Below are positions 1 to 13,740 of a stretch of 64,000 bases of DNA, one piece after another. Position numbers and translations under genes: made by a program. This DNA comes from Holacanthus passer (Eukaryota > Chordata > Actinopteri > Pomacanthidae). The stretch is taken from the NCBI GenBank assembly GCA_025331565.1, contig JAFREQ010000009.1:7243501-7307500 (forward strand), read 5' to 3'. The stretch's first letter is position 1. Each line of letters starts with the position of its first letter. The notes below the pieces were generated by a model. It saw only the letters and a program-made list of their open reading frames with translations. It was not told the origin of the DNA and did no database searches.

Positions 1-3000
1 TGACTTGGAGAAGGAATCCAGCTCAGTTTAGATGACTTCCAATCAGTGGCACTCAAGGTGGTAATTATAACAAGTGGGCATGTACACCCCGAGACCGCTA
101 ACAAGGTGTTGGAGCTGTTCTTTTTGTCATTGAAATGTGCACATGTTGACATCTGATTAATTGGCCACGCTGCTCCAAGATTGCGCATCACTTCCGAGGA
201 GCACACAGTGGACACAATGCAAGTCTAACCACCTGAAATCAAACCTTCGAAGCTTTGATTAAAGCCTCAAATTTGCATCCTCTGATTTCAAAGTCGTCAC
301 AGTTTGACTGGCCGAACAACATTTCATGATTTCTGCTTGTGCTTTTTCGCTCTGCCATTTTCGAAGCAGAACTATTACCTACTATCACAAGCTCACCTTC
401 TCAGTTTGAATATTCTGACAAAACTTTCAAAAATGAATCCCAGATGTGCTCACGCTGAGCTAAATAAAACAGAGCACTTTTCACTCTTCTTTTTGTCACA
501 TCTCTTGAGCGTGTTGAGGGAGTGATGTGTGTGAGTCTGGCTGTCACATGTTTGTCATACTTTACAGGGAGAGCTGAAAATGTGACAACATGACTTCTCA
601 ATCCCTTGGAGCATATTGCAGAAACCCCAAAGTTTTTTTTGTTTTTGTTTTAATCCTTCAAAATAGCACAAAGAGAAATGGCACTTGTCAGTTGAATTCA
701 GTTGCCTGATAATGCACCCAGTATGAATGGACCCAGCTCATTGATAGAGCCAGTAAGGAGTCACCTAATTTGCTGAATAGAGATCACCTGTGTGGAGGTG
801 ATATAAGTTGAGCACACTTGTCTCTGAGAGGTTGAGGCTCGTTGGTCAGTGTCCTTGTAAAAGCATTAACATTAAGGAACAGTACAGAAAAATCCAATGA
901 CAAGGTTGCCAATCATTTTCTTGTGAGACATTTTGACATACATGTGTTTAAATAGTAAAAAAAAATATTGATGGCTGAATTTCATTTAGCTGCAAGTCGT
1001 TAATATTATCCTGCACTTTTCCTGGCATGACTGTGAATGTTTCATGTTTGAGACAAAAGTGCATCACCAGTTGCAACATTAAGACAAAGAGAAAAGAAAA
1101 TCTCATGACATCTTTGCTACAGTGATAATGTTGGAGACCAGCAGGAAGTTAAAGAGGGTTCTGTCGTCTAACAAAGACAAAATTTAGCAAGTTAGATTTA
1201 AAATGTGTGGGTGTGTTAGGCCATGGGCAATATTGCATAATAATGAGCAGGGCTGCTTTAATAGATTTTGTTTTTGCATCAATGTGAGGAACTACCTTGA
1301 TTTGTCAGATGTGCTGGAACGCCACAAACCACATTTCAAATAGTTTATGCACAAAGTCTTGATTTGAATTTTAATAGAAGTACCACATCATGTTATAATT
1401 CAATATCACAATATAAAATGATTTTCCATGGTCGGCCATTCTGATTGGCTTATATTTAATGCTATGTTTGGCATATTGCATATTGTGGTGGTGAGATCAC
1501 ACGATGGGCATGTTTTTCTTCAGTAGGCCCTGGAGGACGAGCGAGAGAGTATTGGAAAATGAAAGCAACCAAATACAGAAACAATCTTGAAAACAATCTG
1601 TGGGCTCTGAAACTATGGCTTGAAAGAAATTGTGTTCTTCAGCAAGCCAACAACCACATCATGGCTTCAAAACAGTGACCGTGATACGTAATGTGTGTCA
1701 AGATTGTTAACTCATGAAAGGGGTCGGAAGGGGTTGTAGATCTTTTTTCCCATTATTCTTTTCAATACTGCACAAAGGTTCCTCTAATAAATCTTTACTC
1801 AAAGTCTGATAGTACTGAAGCAATCAAATTTCTTCTGTTTTATAATTGTACTTTATATCACTGTGATTAAAAAAGGAGAACTTTTTTTATCTTGTTGTAA
1901 AAGAATAAACCATGAAAAGTCCGGCAACAGTGAACTATTCACAGTCAGTGTGGAACAATAACCAGAACCATGGCAGCATTTTACAGTTCGTATGAAAGCA
2001 TGTATGTGAAGAGAGGTCTTTAGATTCACCCCAAAACATGATCACTGTATAAAAGATCTGCAACACATGCTGGATTTATGGATCCATTTTGTTGTCTGAG
2101 AGTGTTTTCTTATTACTAGAGGCTAATTGGTCACAGTGTTACAATCTCGCTGCATTTAATGAAGTTTCACCAAAAATCATTGTTTCTGCAGCCCCTAATG
2201 TAATAGGCTTCACTGCCTTTGCACCAGAGATTTTTCCAGGGAAAAAGCCACCCAGCCAGCACCAGAACAACAAATGTAATAGATTTTATCAACACAGAGC
2301 TGAAACACTTCTTTTTATTCCTTGGCCACAAAGTTGCAGCACATTTATTTAAATGACACCAGTGGATTTGTTAAAATGCAACAAGGTATCTGGTGAATAT
2401 ATCACAGTATCAGGTTCTGAGATAGAAATTAAAGTCTGGTGTTATGTGAGCCCTCACAGCTGATTAAATCATGATTGAGATAAAATCTTAATCAAAAACC
2501 TGTATCATCTCTGTGATAGTTGAGATGGGCCAATTTCTTCAAGGCAGAACTGGGAGGTTCAGACATTCAGCCCAAAATGGTGGCAACTGCAGCACATGTT
2601 GGCGCTGATATGTGTATGATCTCCCAGAATTGTTAGGACCTGCTGATTGTGGTCATAAAATCTCTACATGCAAACATCCAGGATAAGAAATCATATGTTT
2701 TGTCAACCTCTCACACAGCGACTTCAAAACTACATGGAAAGATTCTTAGGGTGCAAAAAGGGAGAATGTATTTCCAGGTCATAAAAGAAATAAAATGAGA
2801 CCATTGCAGTCCTGAAACCATTGTCAGCTCAACTCACAGACAATGTCACTCTAGAGGCTTAAAAAGGCAATTGGCAAGCAGCAGTGACCAAGATTAAATT
2901 AACATCTTGGTGGTTGCAGCCAAAAGCAACGTGTCTCAGAATAGGCTGACACATGCATGTGGACATAAATCAAACCTGCTTATGTTTGCTCTGAAGATCA

Positions 3001-5100
3001 TGTTCAGGTTCTTTGTTCGAAACCTTTTATTCCACACTCTCTGACAAGTCCTGACTGGGCTTCTTCAATGAGTCGAAGGTGTTCAAGCAGCAACTTCAAG
3101 ACGCAAGTACCATACGACCACATGCTGCTGACTATAATGTTTATTTTTTCTATGACAGCGATTGCTGTTTAAAAGATGAGATAAACCACTTTATTTAGTC
3201 CCTATATTAAATACCAACCACATCAACAATGAGCTAAAACAAGTTTTTGGTCCATTACTTGCTTAAAGAAAACACCGTAAGGGCCTAATGGCAGGGATCA
3301 CCTGATAAAAAGACAAGTGAAAAACAAAATGCCAGCTGTATTAAACATATAACTCAAACACAGCAGTGCACCAGGTGCCATCCTTTTGGATTTTAAAATT
3401 GCAGGCCATTTGTGTAAAACAGCTACCAGTTGAAAGACTGCGAGTGTTTCAGTTGGCAGCCTGCAGCTGTGGTGCATTGCCTTCATTTGCACTAACAGGT
3501 GTGCTCAACAGCAAATCAAGGGGACAGAGCAAATGACTTCTTACTGGCCAACAGCAATCAGCACACAAAACACCTGATAGTCAATAGGTGGGCAAATAAT
3601 TACAGGAGCCAGGCTATGTATTTACACAAATAGGATACACACGGACATTGTAATGGGAGGACACGCTGGTGTTTGCAAAAATGCATCAAAGGTTTCCATT
3701 ATAGACGAGCTTGAATACCTCTTTTAAACCACTACAATGTCTTTTGTTAAGGTACAAAGATGGGTTTATAGATTTAAGCACCTTAGTTCCAAATTCTGCA
3801 TCGACTGTATCATAAAAGAAAGGACTTATAAATAAATGATTCTAAATAAATGTAATTTTTAAAAAAATGACAGTGTGCATCAGAAGGAAGCTTCAGTAAC
3901 TCATGCTTTAATTTTCCTGGCCCAGGACTCCTTCCCGTGTGGAAGCGTGCACAGCCTATCAGACAAACACAAGAACCTCATTCTCTCAGAGAGAACCAAT
4001 TGACTGGCTTAAATTTCTTGATTGCCTCGCCATCCTCTGGTGTGAGACCTTTTCGCTGTGCTCCTCATTGCACTTTCCCTCCTTGTAGCTCATTGGATTA
4101 AAGACTGCTTTCCAAATGCTGTGAGGCTCCCACTAATATAATGTCAAATTGATCTGTCAGCCAGTGGCCCTCTGAATCTGGGACACTCTCCCCATCCCAA
4201 AGGCACGATTAGTGATTAAAATGCTGTGCTACATCCGTGGAGCAACTGGTGGCTGCTGCTGCTGGTTGATCTCGAAAAAAGTAACATCGGGGGGTTCGCT
4301 GGCCGGCGCGTGTCACCGCTTCAATGTGGTTCTACTTTTGTTCTCAAACAAGCCACACGCCAGCTCTTTTTGCAACTCTGAACTCAGCGTGACCCCGCTC
4401 ATCTGTAAACTAGCAGATGAGTTGTAAACCTCATCTTTAATTTGCAGAATAAGTGCCGCCTCGCCCTTAAAACGTATAACTCTGGCAACATCTATGAATT
4501 CTAAATCTCTCTGCCCCCCGGGCTATAGCTGCATAGCATTTATCTTGTGTGAATGTTAGCAACAGATGAAGCGTGTTTATCATTTTGATGCAGTTACTTG
4601 ACAGAGAAAGGTATCGTGGTCTAAAGTGCGCGGCAGGAATGTGACACGCATCCCCTGCAAGCAGCCGTTACGACTGTCAGAGGTAACATAACAATGTTTG
4701 TAGGTTTGACAAAGACGGGAATCGCTCGACGCCTCTGAGCGCGTCCCGTGAGACCGCTCGCACCTGGTGTTGTGTGTGCGTTTCAACTCACAAAGGCCAG
4801 AGGGAGAGAGAGAGAACTTTACAGAAGTGAGAGGTGATCACTGGGAACGTCGAGAGTGATGGATTCAAAGACACGCCTTGGCACATTTATGTGCTCGGGG
4901 AGAGTCAGCTAATGATGTGAGGCATATGGACAATTTCTCTTATGGCATTGATCATTTCCTAATCAGAATAGTGCCCCATAAGGCCGTGATGCTGGATGGA
5001 TTTCAACCGCTCGCAGAGATGCTGTGGGTGAATGATGCTTATCTGCAAATAAGAAAGGCCAAGGCGGAGAGGTGAATATCGAGTGCCACAAGGTCGTAGA
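1..5100. other. Intergenic DNA, no gene seen
   Basis: AT-rich single-copy-looking sequence. Open frames are all shorter than 90 codons and resemble no family. No repeat with clear boundaries is recognised. Confidence 0.6.
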
Positions 5101-5104
5101 TAGA

Positions 5105-5155
5105 TTCCATTTTTTTATTGCGGTTTTTATTGATGGATAATTGTCAATCATAGCA
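5105..5155. promoter_or_regulatory. Candidate enhancer core: HOX-like and PBX/MEIS-like motifs
   Basis: Within 40 bases lie TTTATTG (5,114-5,120), TTTATTGAT (5,126-5,134), TAATTG (5,138-5,143) and TGTCAATCA (5,142-5,150). The last is the reverse complement of TGATTGACA, the classic PBX-MEIS/PREP composite site. The flanking 4,880-5,230 is moderately GC-balanced and repeat-free, as is usual for conserved non-coding elements. Function is inferred from motifs alone. Confidence 0.3.
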
Positions 5156-5934
5156 AAGTGTACTCAGAATCAATGCATGCCTAATTCTATTGCGTTTATA
5201 TAACGCGAAGGTCTTCATAAGCTCGCCATGGACAATTTACAGTCAGCCAGCTGCACACGCCAGCGATTCTCTCTCACATGAAGCAAGCACATAAACACAC
5301 CCTCCTGTGGCACATCATGCTGACATTCACATAAAATACTTTACGCTCTCAAAGAACTATGGGTAAAAATGATCAATTAAAAGCAGACAAAACCATCATT
5401 TACCTCAATTATTGCAGAAATTTGTCAGTTTTCCTTCAAGGCGAGACACTGTAGGATCATAAATCACAGGCACACAAAATATTCCCTGGGAGAGTCGCAC
5501 TCTTAGAATGGAAAGTGACTCTTCAGTGATATAAAGACATGCCTCGAGGAGGAACAACACGCCGCTACTGTACACCTCTACCACAAAGGAGGAAATGGGA
5601 TTTATATAACATTTATGTGAATATAAATAGATGTATAAAAAAGGTTTACTGTGTTAGAGAGCCCTTTGTTACTGGAGTTGCTCATTTATCAAAACTACAG
5701 TTGAGTTTATTACATACTGTAAAATCAAACACTCCACACTTTTGTACTTATGTTTTCTTTTCCTGTTAGGTTATAAAGGTTATTAGACTCAGAAAAATAT
5801 TACTGAGTTTCAACAAGATCGGCCATTTAAGTTTGACAAAAAAAAAAAAAAGCCACTTTCTTGAGATAATTTATCACACGCAGCATTAAATTTAATCACT
5901 ATCCAGGAGAAAACTAAATATAAATAAGACGAGA

Positions 5935-6020
5935 TATATATATATACATACATAGAGAGAGAAAGAGATAGAGAGAGATATATAGAGAAAGATATAGAAA
6001 TAGATAGAGATATAGATATT
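5935..6020. repeat. Compound TA/GA/GATA microsatellite
   Basis: A (TA)n run is followed by GAGAGA, GATAGA and GATATA words over about 85 bases. This creates serine/isoleucine/tyrosine-rich open frames on the other strand that are not genes. Confidence 0.9.
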
Positions 6021-9000
6021 TGTCTGCAGTGGAGATGTGATTTATATGTTCTAACATAATGAATTTTCAAAAAAAATACCCCCAAAAATACTCTAAAACC
6101 CTAATTGTGGTTTGGTTTCTCTTGAGTCTGCAATTTGTCATTATCACATCCAGTGTCGTCTAATCTGCAAGAAAAGTGTTGCGCCATGTCTGAAATCACA
6201 ACATCAGCTTGAGTGGTATTAATAACAGAACAGCAAAATGTAAAAGTAGTTAATCAACAAAATGAGACATTGTGGTTTAACATGTGTGTTTTGAAGGTAT
6301 TTACTGACTATCAACACTTGACCTCTGAATATAGGCCTGTCAGTGGTTAACGCTAACAAGCCAGCTAAGAAGATACAACATATTAAAAAAGGCAGATTTT
6401 GAGTTACCAGGAGTTGCATTTCTTTTTTGGTAATGGCTAACTGCCACCTCCAGCCCCTGATGCACAACTGATATCATAACACCATCAAAATCCTTTTAAG
6501 ACAGCAAACTGGCTGAACCCCAAATTGCCAAAGCAACAGACCATTACTGGGCTTATGTGTAAAGTAATTGGTGGATTTCAAGTTGTGATCACTTCATACT
6601 CATAACTAAGAAAAAGAAAAAAAAAAAAAGCTGCACTGTAACTTCTGGCAGTTGGATCTATTGTCTGTGTCGCATTTCTGAAAATCCCAAAAATGTTTTT
6701 CCTGATGATGATGCACAAGAGTGTGTAGAAAACTACAAAGCGTTTTAATGAAACGGTTAGTTATTTCAGACACGGCTCATGTCCCACATCCTCTGTCCCG
6801 CTGACTCAGTGACCCAGTGAACAAATCAAACACATCCTCGGTTGATCATCAAATGGCTGCCGTTTCCCACATATCAAACGATGATGGATTTTCAAATAAC
6901 ACGAATTAAAATAAACTACACGCAGCTCCGTCTTGGCTGGGGGTGACTGCTCTCTTGGGCTAAATCACTTCATTAACTGGATAGTAAATAAAGGAAAACA
7001 AAGTCTTGCATCAGGTTGAGCTCGGCTCTTTTGCAGATGAGGTAAGCAGCTTATCTGCCTTGCAATTAAAGGGATTTTCTTTTTCATGGGCCACATTATT
7101 TAACACAGTTAATAAGCAACTTTGGAGTGCCATCGGAGGAGTGATTTGGATTAATGGAAATTGATGAAAAGTCCTACAATTATGGCTGCAAGAAATTACT
7201 TTGGTCGTGAGTTGGGGTGGATAATTCAGTGGGATCCGATTTTTCAAAGGTCTGTTTCAAGTACTTCAGTGGTTTGTATCAACCCATCTCCTGCTCCCAA
7301 ACCTCACCACCCGCCCTAAATCAATATCAGTCTCATTCAACAAGTTAAAGCCCCTGTTAAAGGATTTAGTGGGTAATGGAACTGGTAACTCCTGACAGCT
7401 CCTCCTGTGTGTTGGCTTGCAGTATAATGAATCCTGGGAATACAGCAGAAGGGCAAGGTATTTACCCTGGCTGCAAGGCAACTGCTGTCCATCCTGCAAA
7501 CAGCTTTGCTGCCACGCTGAAGCCCCGGTAATGAGCTGACAGGTGCAATGTTTACACTCGGATTGCCACTCAAGTTTGAGGGGCTGACTCTCGGTTTAGT
7601 CTCTTTTGACATTAATGATGCCAGCCAAAATGGCTCACCTTTCCATTGATTGTCACAAATTCTTGAGAGGATCCTCACGCTCTCAGCAGCTTCTCTGTGT
7701 ATCCTTTGATTCTGAGACACTAAACCCAAGTGACGGGCCACATTTCTTCAGTGTTTGTGGAGAATATTTTAACACAGTGCCGGGCAGCGTTTATGTTGAA
7801 ACACATCTGTCTTATCACTGTGAATCTCAAAGTAGTTCTGCAAAGAAAGAGACTTATCCTATTCCCACCAGCTGAGCACTATTTATTCTTTCTGTTGGAT
7901 ATGTACTCTTCCCAGTCCACAGAAAATGACAATAAAACTTTAGAGTGCTGCCCAAAACTATCCCCTAACAGCTGCATGTAAGGATTCTGTGTTTGGCTCT
8001 CATGTCTTATCTTTTCTGGCACAAAGCTAAAGAGAAAAACAGCACTGGTAAAAACGTCTGTGTGCTTTATGGGTGTTGTTATGTTGTTACATAATTTCTG
8101 TATATTAAAGCTCGGTTCCATTATTAACTAGTGCTGGAGCTTTTTTTTTTTTTTTGGTCTAACATCATTGTTGCATGAGTGCAATGATCTTCTCAAAGTG
8201 AGGTCAGTTACAATGTGAAAAAGACCCTGACAGAATATTCAAATACTGTCATCAGCCAATTTCCATTATGGATAGTCTCAAAGATTTACCTTGAGCAGGG
8301 TAGACATTAGGCTGGAGCACATTAACTGCTTTAAAAGCCCTCCATTATCTATTTTGTTGCCTGTTCGGAGGTCAGCTCAGACTATGGTTAACCCACAGAC
8401 AGAAATCACCTGAAAAGCTCTCTTCCTGAAGGCACCTCCGCTGCCAGCCTCGACTCACTTGTGTGCCACAAAATGGTTCTCAGCTCCTCTGTGGCTGGTG
8501 AGTGGGCTAATGCTCCTCATTAGAGAGGTGACCTTTCCGGAAATTGCCGTTGTGCGCTCCTCACTATCCTCTGATTATCTCAGTTACTGTGGCTAAAATC
8601 AAATACCCCGGTCATTCTCACAAGTCGGGGGAACACATTTCGCAGAGGCCTCTCTTGGCAGGCTTACCGGAAGGAGGGGGGGGGGGTGAGGAATGGACTG
8701 GACATGATGTCTGTGCTCATGTGTTTTGAAAGACACTCTAGTAATAGTGGTATACAGTAGACTGCCGGACTGGTTACCAATGTCCTGGATTTACTCTGAC
8801 AGAGACAGAAAATAATAGCTTTGCCCACTGCTTTCAAATAGTTGTTTGTTGGATAAAAAAACAGGCCTATGTCTATGCACATCATCACTTTGCTTCAAAC
8901 CTTCAAATTCTGTTTGTTTGTTCATCGCGTGGCAGCATATGCCAAAAAGCTACTTAATTAATTGCCATCGATAAAAATCTGAAAAGAGATTACTTTTGGT

Positions 9001-11649
9001 GTTGATTCAGGATTTTTGAATATTTTCCTCATGAGCTGTATTTAATTAAATAGATATTCTGCCAAGTATCCCCTGATTTACTTTTTATATTGTGAGGCAG
9101 ATCTGGATCCAGATGAAAAAAAAGTTCGACACCATTTTAATAATTTCTATAACTGGATGATTGTGCAGCCTTGGCAGAGGTATAGCAAAAATGATGCTAT
9201 AGACAAATGAATTGCAGTCTTAAGTTCTTTGTAGTTACAGTCTTTGTATCCTATAAAAGTTGTATGAGCCTGGTTTAATGTGACCTGCAAGTGCAACTCA
9301 CCAAGCTGCATTCCCTGTAAAAGGAAATGCACTTTTCCAGGAAGGCAGATTCTGATTGTATGTTGCTTTAGATAAAGGTATTTTCTGATCCTTCACCCAC
9401 AGTGAATGCTGTTGTTCATGCACAGTAAACACATACGGACGACAAATGAGACGTCACTAACATCCAGATTTATTGGCTCACAGTAATGTCGATACCTTTT
9501 GTGTGTTCATTTATCACTGACCGACTATTTTTCTCGGGAATGAGATCTGAAAACTGAACTGTGACTATCTATAGAGGTACACACACCATGTTTGGTTGGG
9601 AAGGAGAGAATTTTATTGTGCTGCTTTTGAGGAGCAGTTAAAGAGCAGAGTTTATCCTGATTCCTGCTTGAGAGAACGGCCAAATATCTTTTTTTGTTTT
9701 TTTTTCTTCTTCCTACAGATTTGGGGACGGGGAAGGTCATCCATGCTCATATCTCGGTACAAATTGATCAATGGCAGAATGTGTATACTCTCACCCTTTA
9801 TCGCATTTTTTTCCCCTTTTAAATCTTTCCCAATCTTTATTTGCTTTATATATATTATATATATTACTATTTTTTTCATGAGACCTTTTTTGTAAAGCCT
9901 CTAAAAGCCTCTACAATTTCATTTGAACCACTGTCTCATGAATAGCATGGTTTCAGTAAAAACAATATACAGTGTTCTGACAAACCTAGACATGTTTCCC
10001 TGAAATTTAACACGTCCTTGTTGAACTTAATGCATGCTGAGTCTAAGCAAAGCGAATTGAATTTCAAATTCTTTCAGCATTGTACATCATCTAAGACATT
10101 TCAGCCGCCTGATCAAATCATCCAGAAAATGCACAGAAATGCAGGCAAACCCTTAGTTTTAAACCAATATGCTGAGGGAGACAGTGCTGCAGGACAGGTT
10201 GGAGATGCGCCTTTTGAAAGTGGAATAAATTAAGGTTTCATAACAATATACAGAACTGAGGGAGATGGTAGCTGCAGTGCCTGGCAGCTTTCACACTTTT
10301 CTCCATAATCACACAAGGCTCCCCGTTCCAGGTGGCATTTCTGGCAACACACCTTGCATTCATGGATGAGCCAAAACAAACTGACGTTAAACACAATGTT
10401 AATCTTCACATTGTGTACTGAGAATGCCTTATAACCACACAAAGCACAGACACAACACAGAGAAGCATAAACTTTTGTCATTGGCCAACACTCCAGTGCG
10501 ATCGCCGCCTATGAGTCTTACCTGCACAGTTTGCACAGTTTGACATCATCCTGCCTGTCGCTCATCAGTGGAGGAAGTTTTCATCAGGCTCCTCCAGGAA
10601 ATCGCTTGGAGCCTTCAAACTGCAACTTCTCAAACACATAAGGTAATCAGAATAGATTATAAATGCTGACTGATTCCAAAAGTGGGAGATTGTGTGAAAC
10701 GGTAACAACCAGTCGGGTCCGTCTAAAAGCAGCACGGGTGATATTAGCGCTAAAAGAAAAACCCAGTCTGAATCTGTTATTCTAGTGTGATGTGATGCAT
10801 TTGAAGACGCACTGCAGCTACATAATGGTGTTTTTTCTTTCTTTCTTTCTTTGCCCTACTGAAGTTTAATGTACCATTAAGCTTTAAAAAAAAACACAGT
10901 TTTTTTCCCCCTATTGCATCGTTGGTGCATATCTTTATGGAAACACAGGAATCTGCTGTAAAATGTGCTAACAAAATTACTTAGGCTATTCACGGTCCTA
11001 TCCCTGTAATGTTAACCTATTTCCACAGCCATTTTGTCCCTTTCGGGTTCAGCTTGAATTTTTATGCGCCGTAATAAAGTTACATCCAACGTCGTGAGCT
11101 ATGGTCACAAAGAGTCTTTGGGACATTGAGTGGTTTTAATGCAAATAACATTTTTCATGTGGTGCAGAAAAAAAAAAAAGTTTTACTGCATTGGCCACGG
11201 TGGTTATAATCCCAGTCCAAATAATTTTATATGGAAATTGAAAAAGCCAAGCCTCATAATGTCAGCGAAAATACATCCAATATAATCTCCTACACATTTT
11301 GTTTAAGCTGTGAAATATGTTGCATGCACCCTTATGTATTGCCCATATGTCCAGGCAATTAGCGTTCATGAATATCACCAACGTTTCCGTAAGGCTAAAC
11401 AGAACATGAAAAATCTGTTGTTACAAGAATAGAAACAGCAGACGACAACCAGTGTGGACAAGTTCAGCTATCATCGACTGGACTTTAAACACTGATAAAT
11501 ATTCTTAAAGAGTATGAAACATGGATGGAATTATTGTAATGTGAAAGATGTTGCTTGCAGTGATGAAACCACAGAGGATTATCATCCAACTTTGTAGCTC
11601 CAGTCAATGTTTTTAACATAGCGGAGCATCAGCAACACTTTATGTTAAC

Positions 11650-11780
11650 AGCTGATGAATTGTCATGAATTCATGCATGAAAAAAAGCATGCATTCATTC
11701 ATGTAGTACTTCATGAAGTATTAGGAATGTACAAGTATTAAAAGCATCTCATGCATTAAGTCATGCATACATTTATCATA
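11650..11780. repeat. ATGCATGA-rich palindromic stretch
   Basis: Within about 130 bases the words TCATGAATTCATGCATGA, GCATGCATTCATTCATG, CTTCATGAAG, CTCATGCATTAAG and TCATGCATACA recur. Many are self-complementary, so the strand can fold on itself. It resembles fish repeats built from TCATGCATGA words, but boundaries and class are uncertain. Confidence 0.45.
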
Positions 11781-13454
11781 ATTCACCATAAAGTTTTACA
11801 AGAGCATCTAAAAACTGAAGAATCTGATTCAAAGCACCTCAAAGCAGAGCTAAAGTGGACTTGACCAGAAAAACAATTCCAAATAAACACTATATATATG
11901 TCAGTACATTTTGCTCTGTGTCAGCTGGATATTGTAAGAAGGCATTTATTTTCTAACAGGTTCGCTATAACAACTTAAGGTGATGTGTCAGACATTGCAA
12001 TTTCAGCTTGTGTCTTGGTACCCAAGTGGCCAAGCATCACTTAATGCAACTATAAACTTCATGATTTCTGATTATGTGAGATATCACGTGCTAAATATGC
12101 TGAAATGTAGCTGATTTGTTCCAATGCATTTTGTTCAGCGTTTCCTGTAATGAGAGGAGCAGCTCACCTGATCAAAGCCGTCGTACAACACTTTAGCACT
12201 TTATCATCAAATTAATGACTTTAAAGTGTTAACTGAAGGCGATGCTTTACTGGTGACGGTAGATGTCTTTTGTCACCTCTGGATAAGTCTGTGACCAATC
12301 ACCATTGTGCTGACATACGGGGATATTTCAGCCCACAGTATGAAAGCAGCAAACCTCTTTCCTGAGTGGAGGCTCATCCCTCTTTAATGTGTTCTATTCC
12401 AAGAAGGGCTTGTGGGGTGAATGCCTCCCGGATGACCTTCCCCCAGCTGATGAATTCCTCCACAAAAACACCCCGTGGTGTTGCGACAGCACTCGGAGCA
12501 GTCATATTGAAAAGTCATGTTCTGTCAGGTGCAAGTTAAGCTATCATCCATTTGGTTTTTATAAAATCGACCTCTCTGTCTTAGAGAAATCTGGGGCAAT
12601 AATATGATGCTTTCTCTCTCTGAACAGGTGTTGATTCCTTCCTTTTCTGTATGAGTGGTATTTAAGGCACCACAATCATTTACACATACAGTGGGGCACA
12701 GCGAAAGAATAACTTTCACCCAAGCTTTACATATACACAACACATAATAGACGTCTTATTGTGGATCAGGGATGCAAGCTTTCCTGCCTGTGATGCCTAT
12801 GAAATGGAAATTTCCACACACTCTGATCGACACACTGCTGAGAGCTTCTGCAGGTATGCATGCTACAGTAAGTGTCGAAAAAAAAAAAAAAACTCAGAGC
12901 CCATCTAATATGGCATGCATGGCGTTGATGCAGCGCGTGCATCCAAATGGTTTGTTTTTATCAGTAAACCGAGGTAGTAGATGGAGCTTGGCAGAGTGTA
13001 ATGGAACTCCCACTGTAGCCCTCATCCCAGGGGTTGAGATCTGTCTGATACTATTAATAATGACATTCTGCTCTCAAGCCAATTAATCCACAGCTGCGAC
13101 AGAAAATAGATGTACTTCACTGTAACATGGGAGGAGGAGAGGAGTTGCTTATGTTGCACAATGCACTCATAGATTCAATATAGAGCTGACAGTACAGATG
13201 AGGAGGAGACAAGTGGAGGCTGTATAGTCCCACAGTGCTATTGTTGGAAAGTAACAACAAGGACAAAAGGAATTATAGCTGAAGAGATACTCTTATTGTA
13301 TGGATGTGTGAGAAATGTCTTATACTGTAAGTCTATAATTTACTCTGTGTACAGTCATGCTGTGACTAATGATTTTTTCATTGATTATTGTTCTGAAATA
13401 TTCATTAATTGTTTAGGCTATTAAATAGAAAAATGTGAAAAAGGGAACAAACAA

Positions 13455-13740
13455 ACAAAAAGATAAGATAAGAACTTTATTAATCCTGAAGGAAATTCTT
13501 GTGCCAGAGTACTCCATAAATTACAGCAGCAAAAAATACAAAATGCAAAAAATATAAAATACAACTATAGAGCAGCAAATAAAAATATACAATGCAAAGT
13601 CTCTCAGGAAATTGCAGAGGAAAGCATGACTTTAAACGTACTAACAAATATTGCACATGATACGGAGAGTATTGCACATGATAATGAACATAATATTGCA
13701 CCTTAAATAGAAAATAGACTATAACATAACAGTAGAATTT
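13455..13740 (-). repeat. Fish repeat with GATAAGATAAG-CTTTATT end
   Basis: The sequence starts AAGATAAGATAAGAACTTTATTAATCC, continues GAAGGAAATTCTTG, and passes into AT-rich sequence with repeated ATACAAAATGCAAAA words and three ATTGCAC words. This matches the 3' end of a widespread teleost element. The same terminal phrase recurs at 20,585-20,630 (opposite orientation) and 48,765-48,815. Strand follows the usual convention of the tail as 3' end. Confidence 0.55.

Larger units (their letters stand above)
5156..13454. other. Intergenic DNA, no gene seen
   Basis: Apart from the 5.94 kb microsatellite, short T runs (about 8,140 and 9,690) and the ATGCATGA-rich stretch near 11.7 kb, nothing is recognisable. 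The longest open frame (minus strand, 7,337-7,741) has no domain resemblance. Confidence 0.6.

Noticed and set aside
9690..9738. Plus-strand splice acceptor (pyrimidine tract then CCTACAG at 9,719)
   Set aside because: No coding frame or donor of interest follows, and T-rich tracts are common here.
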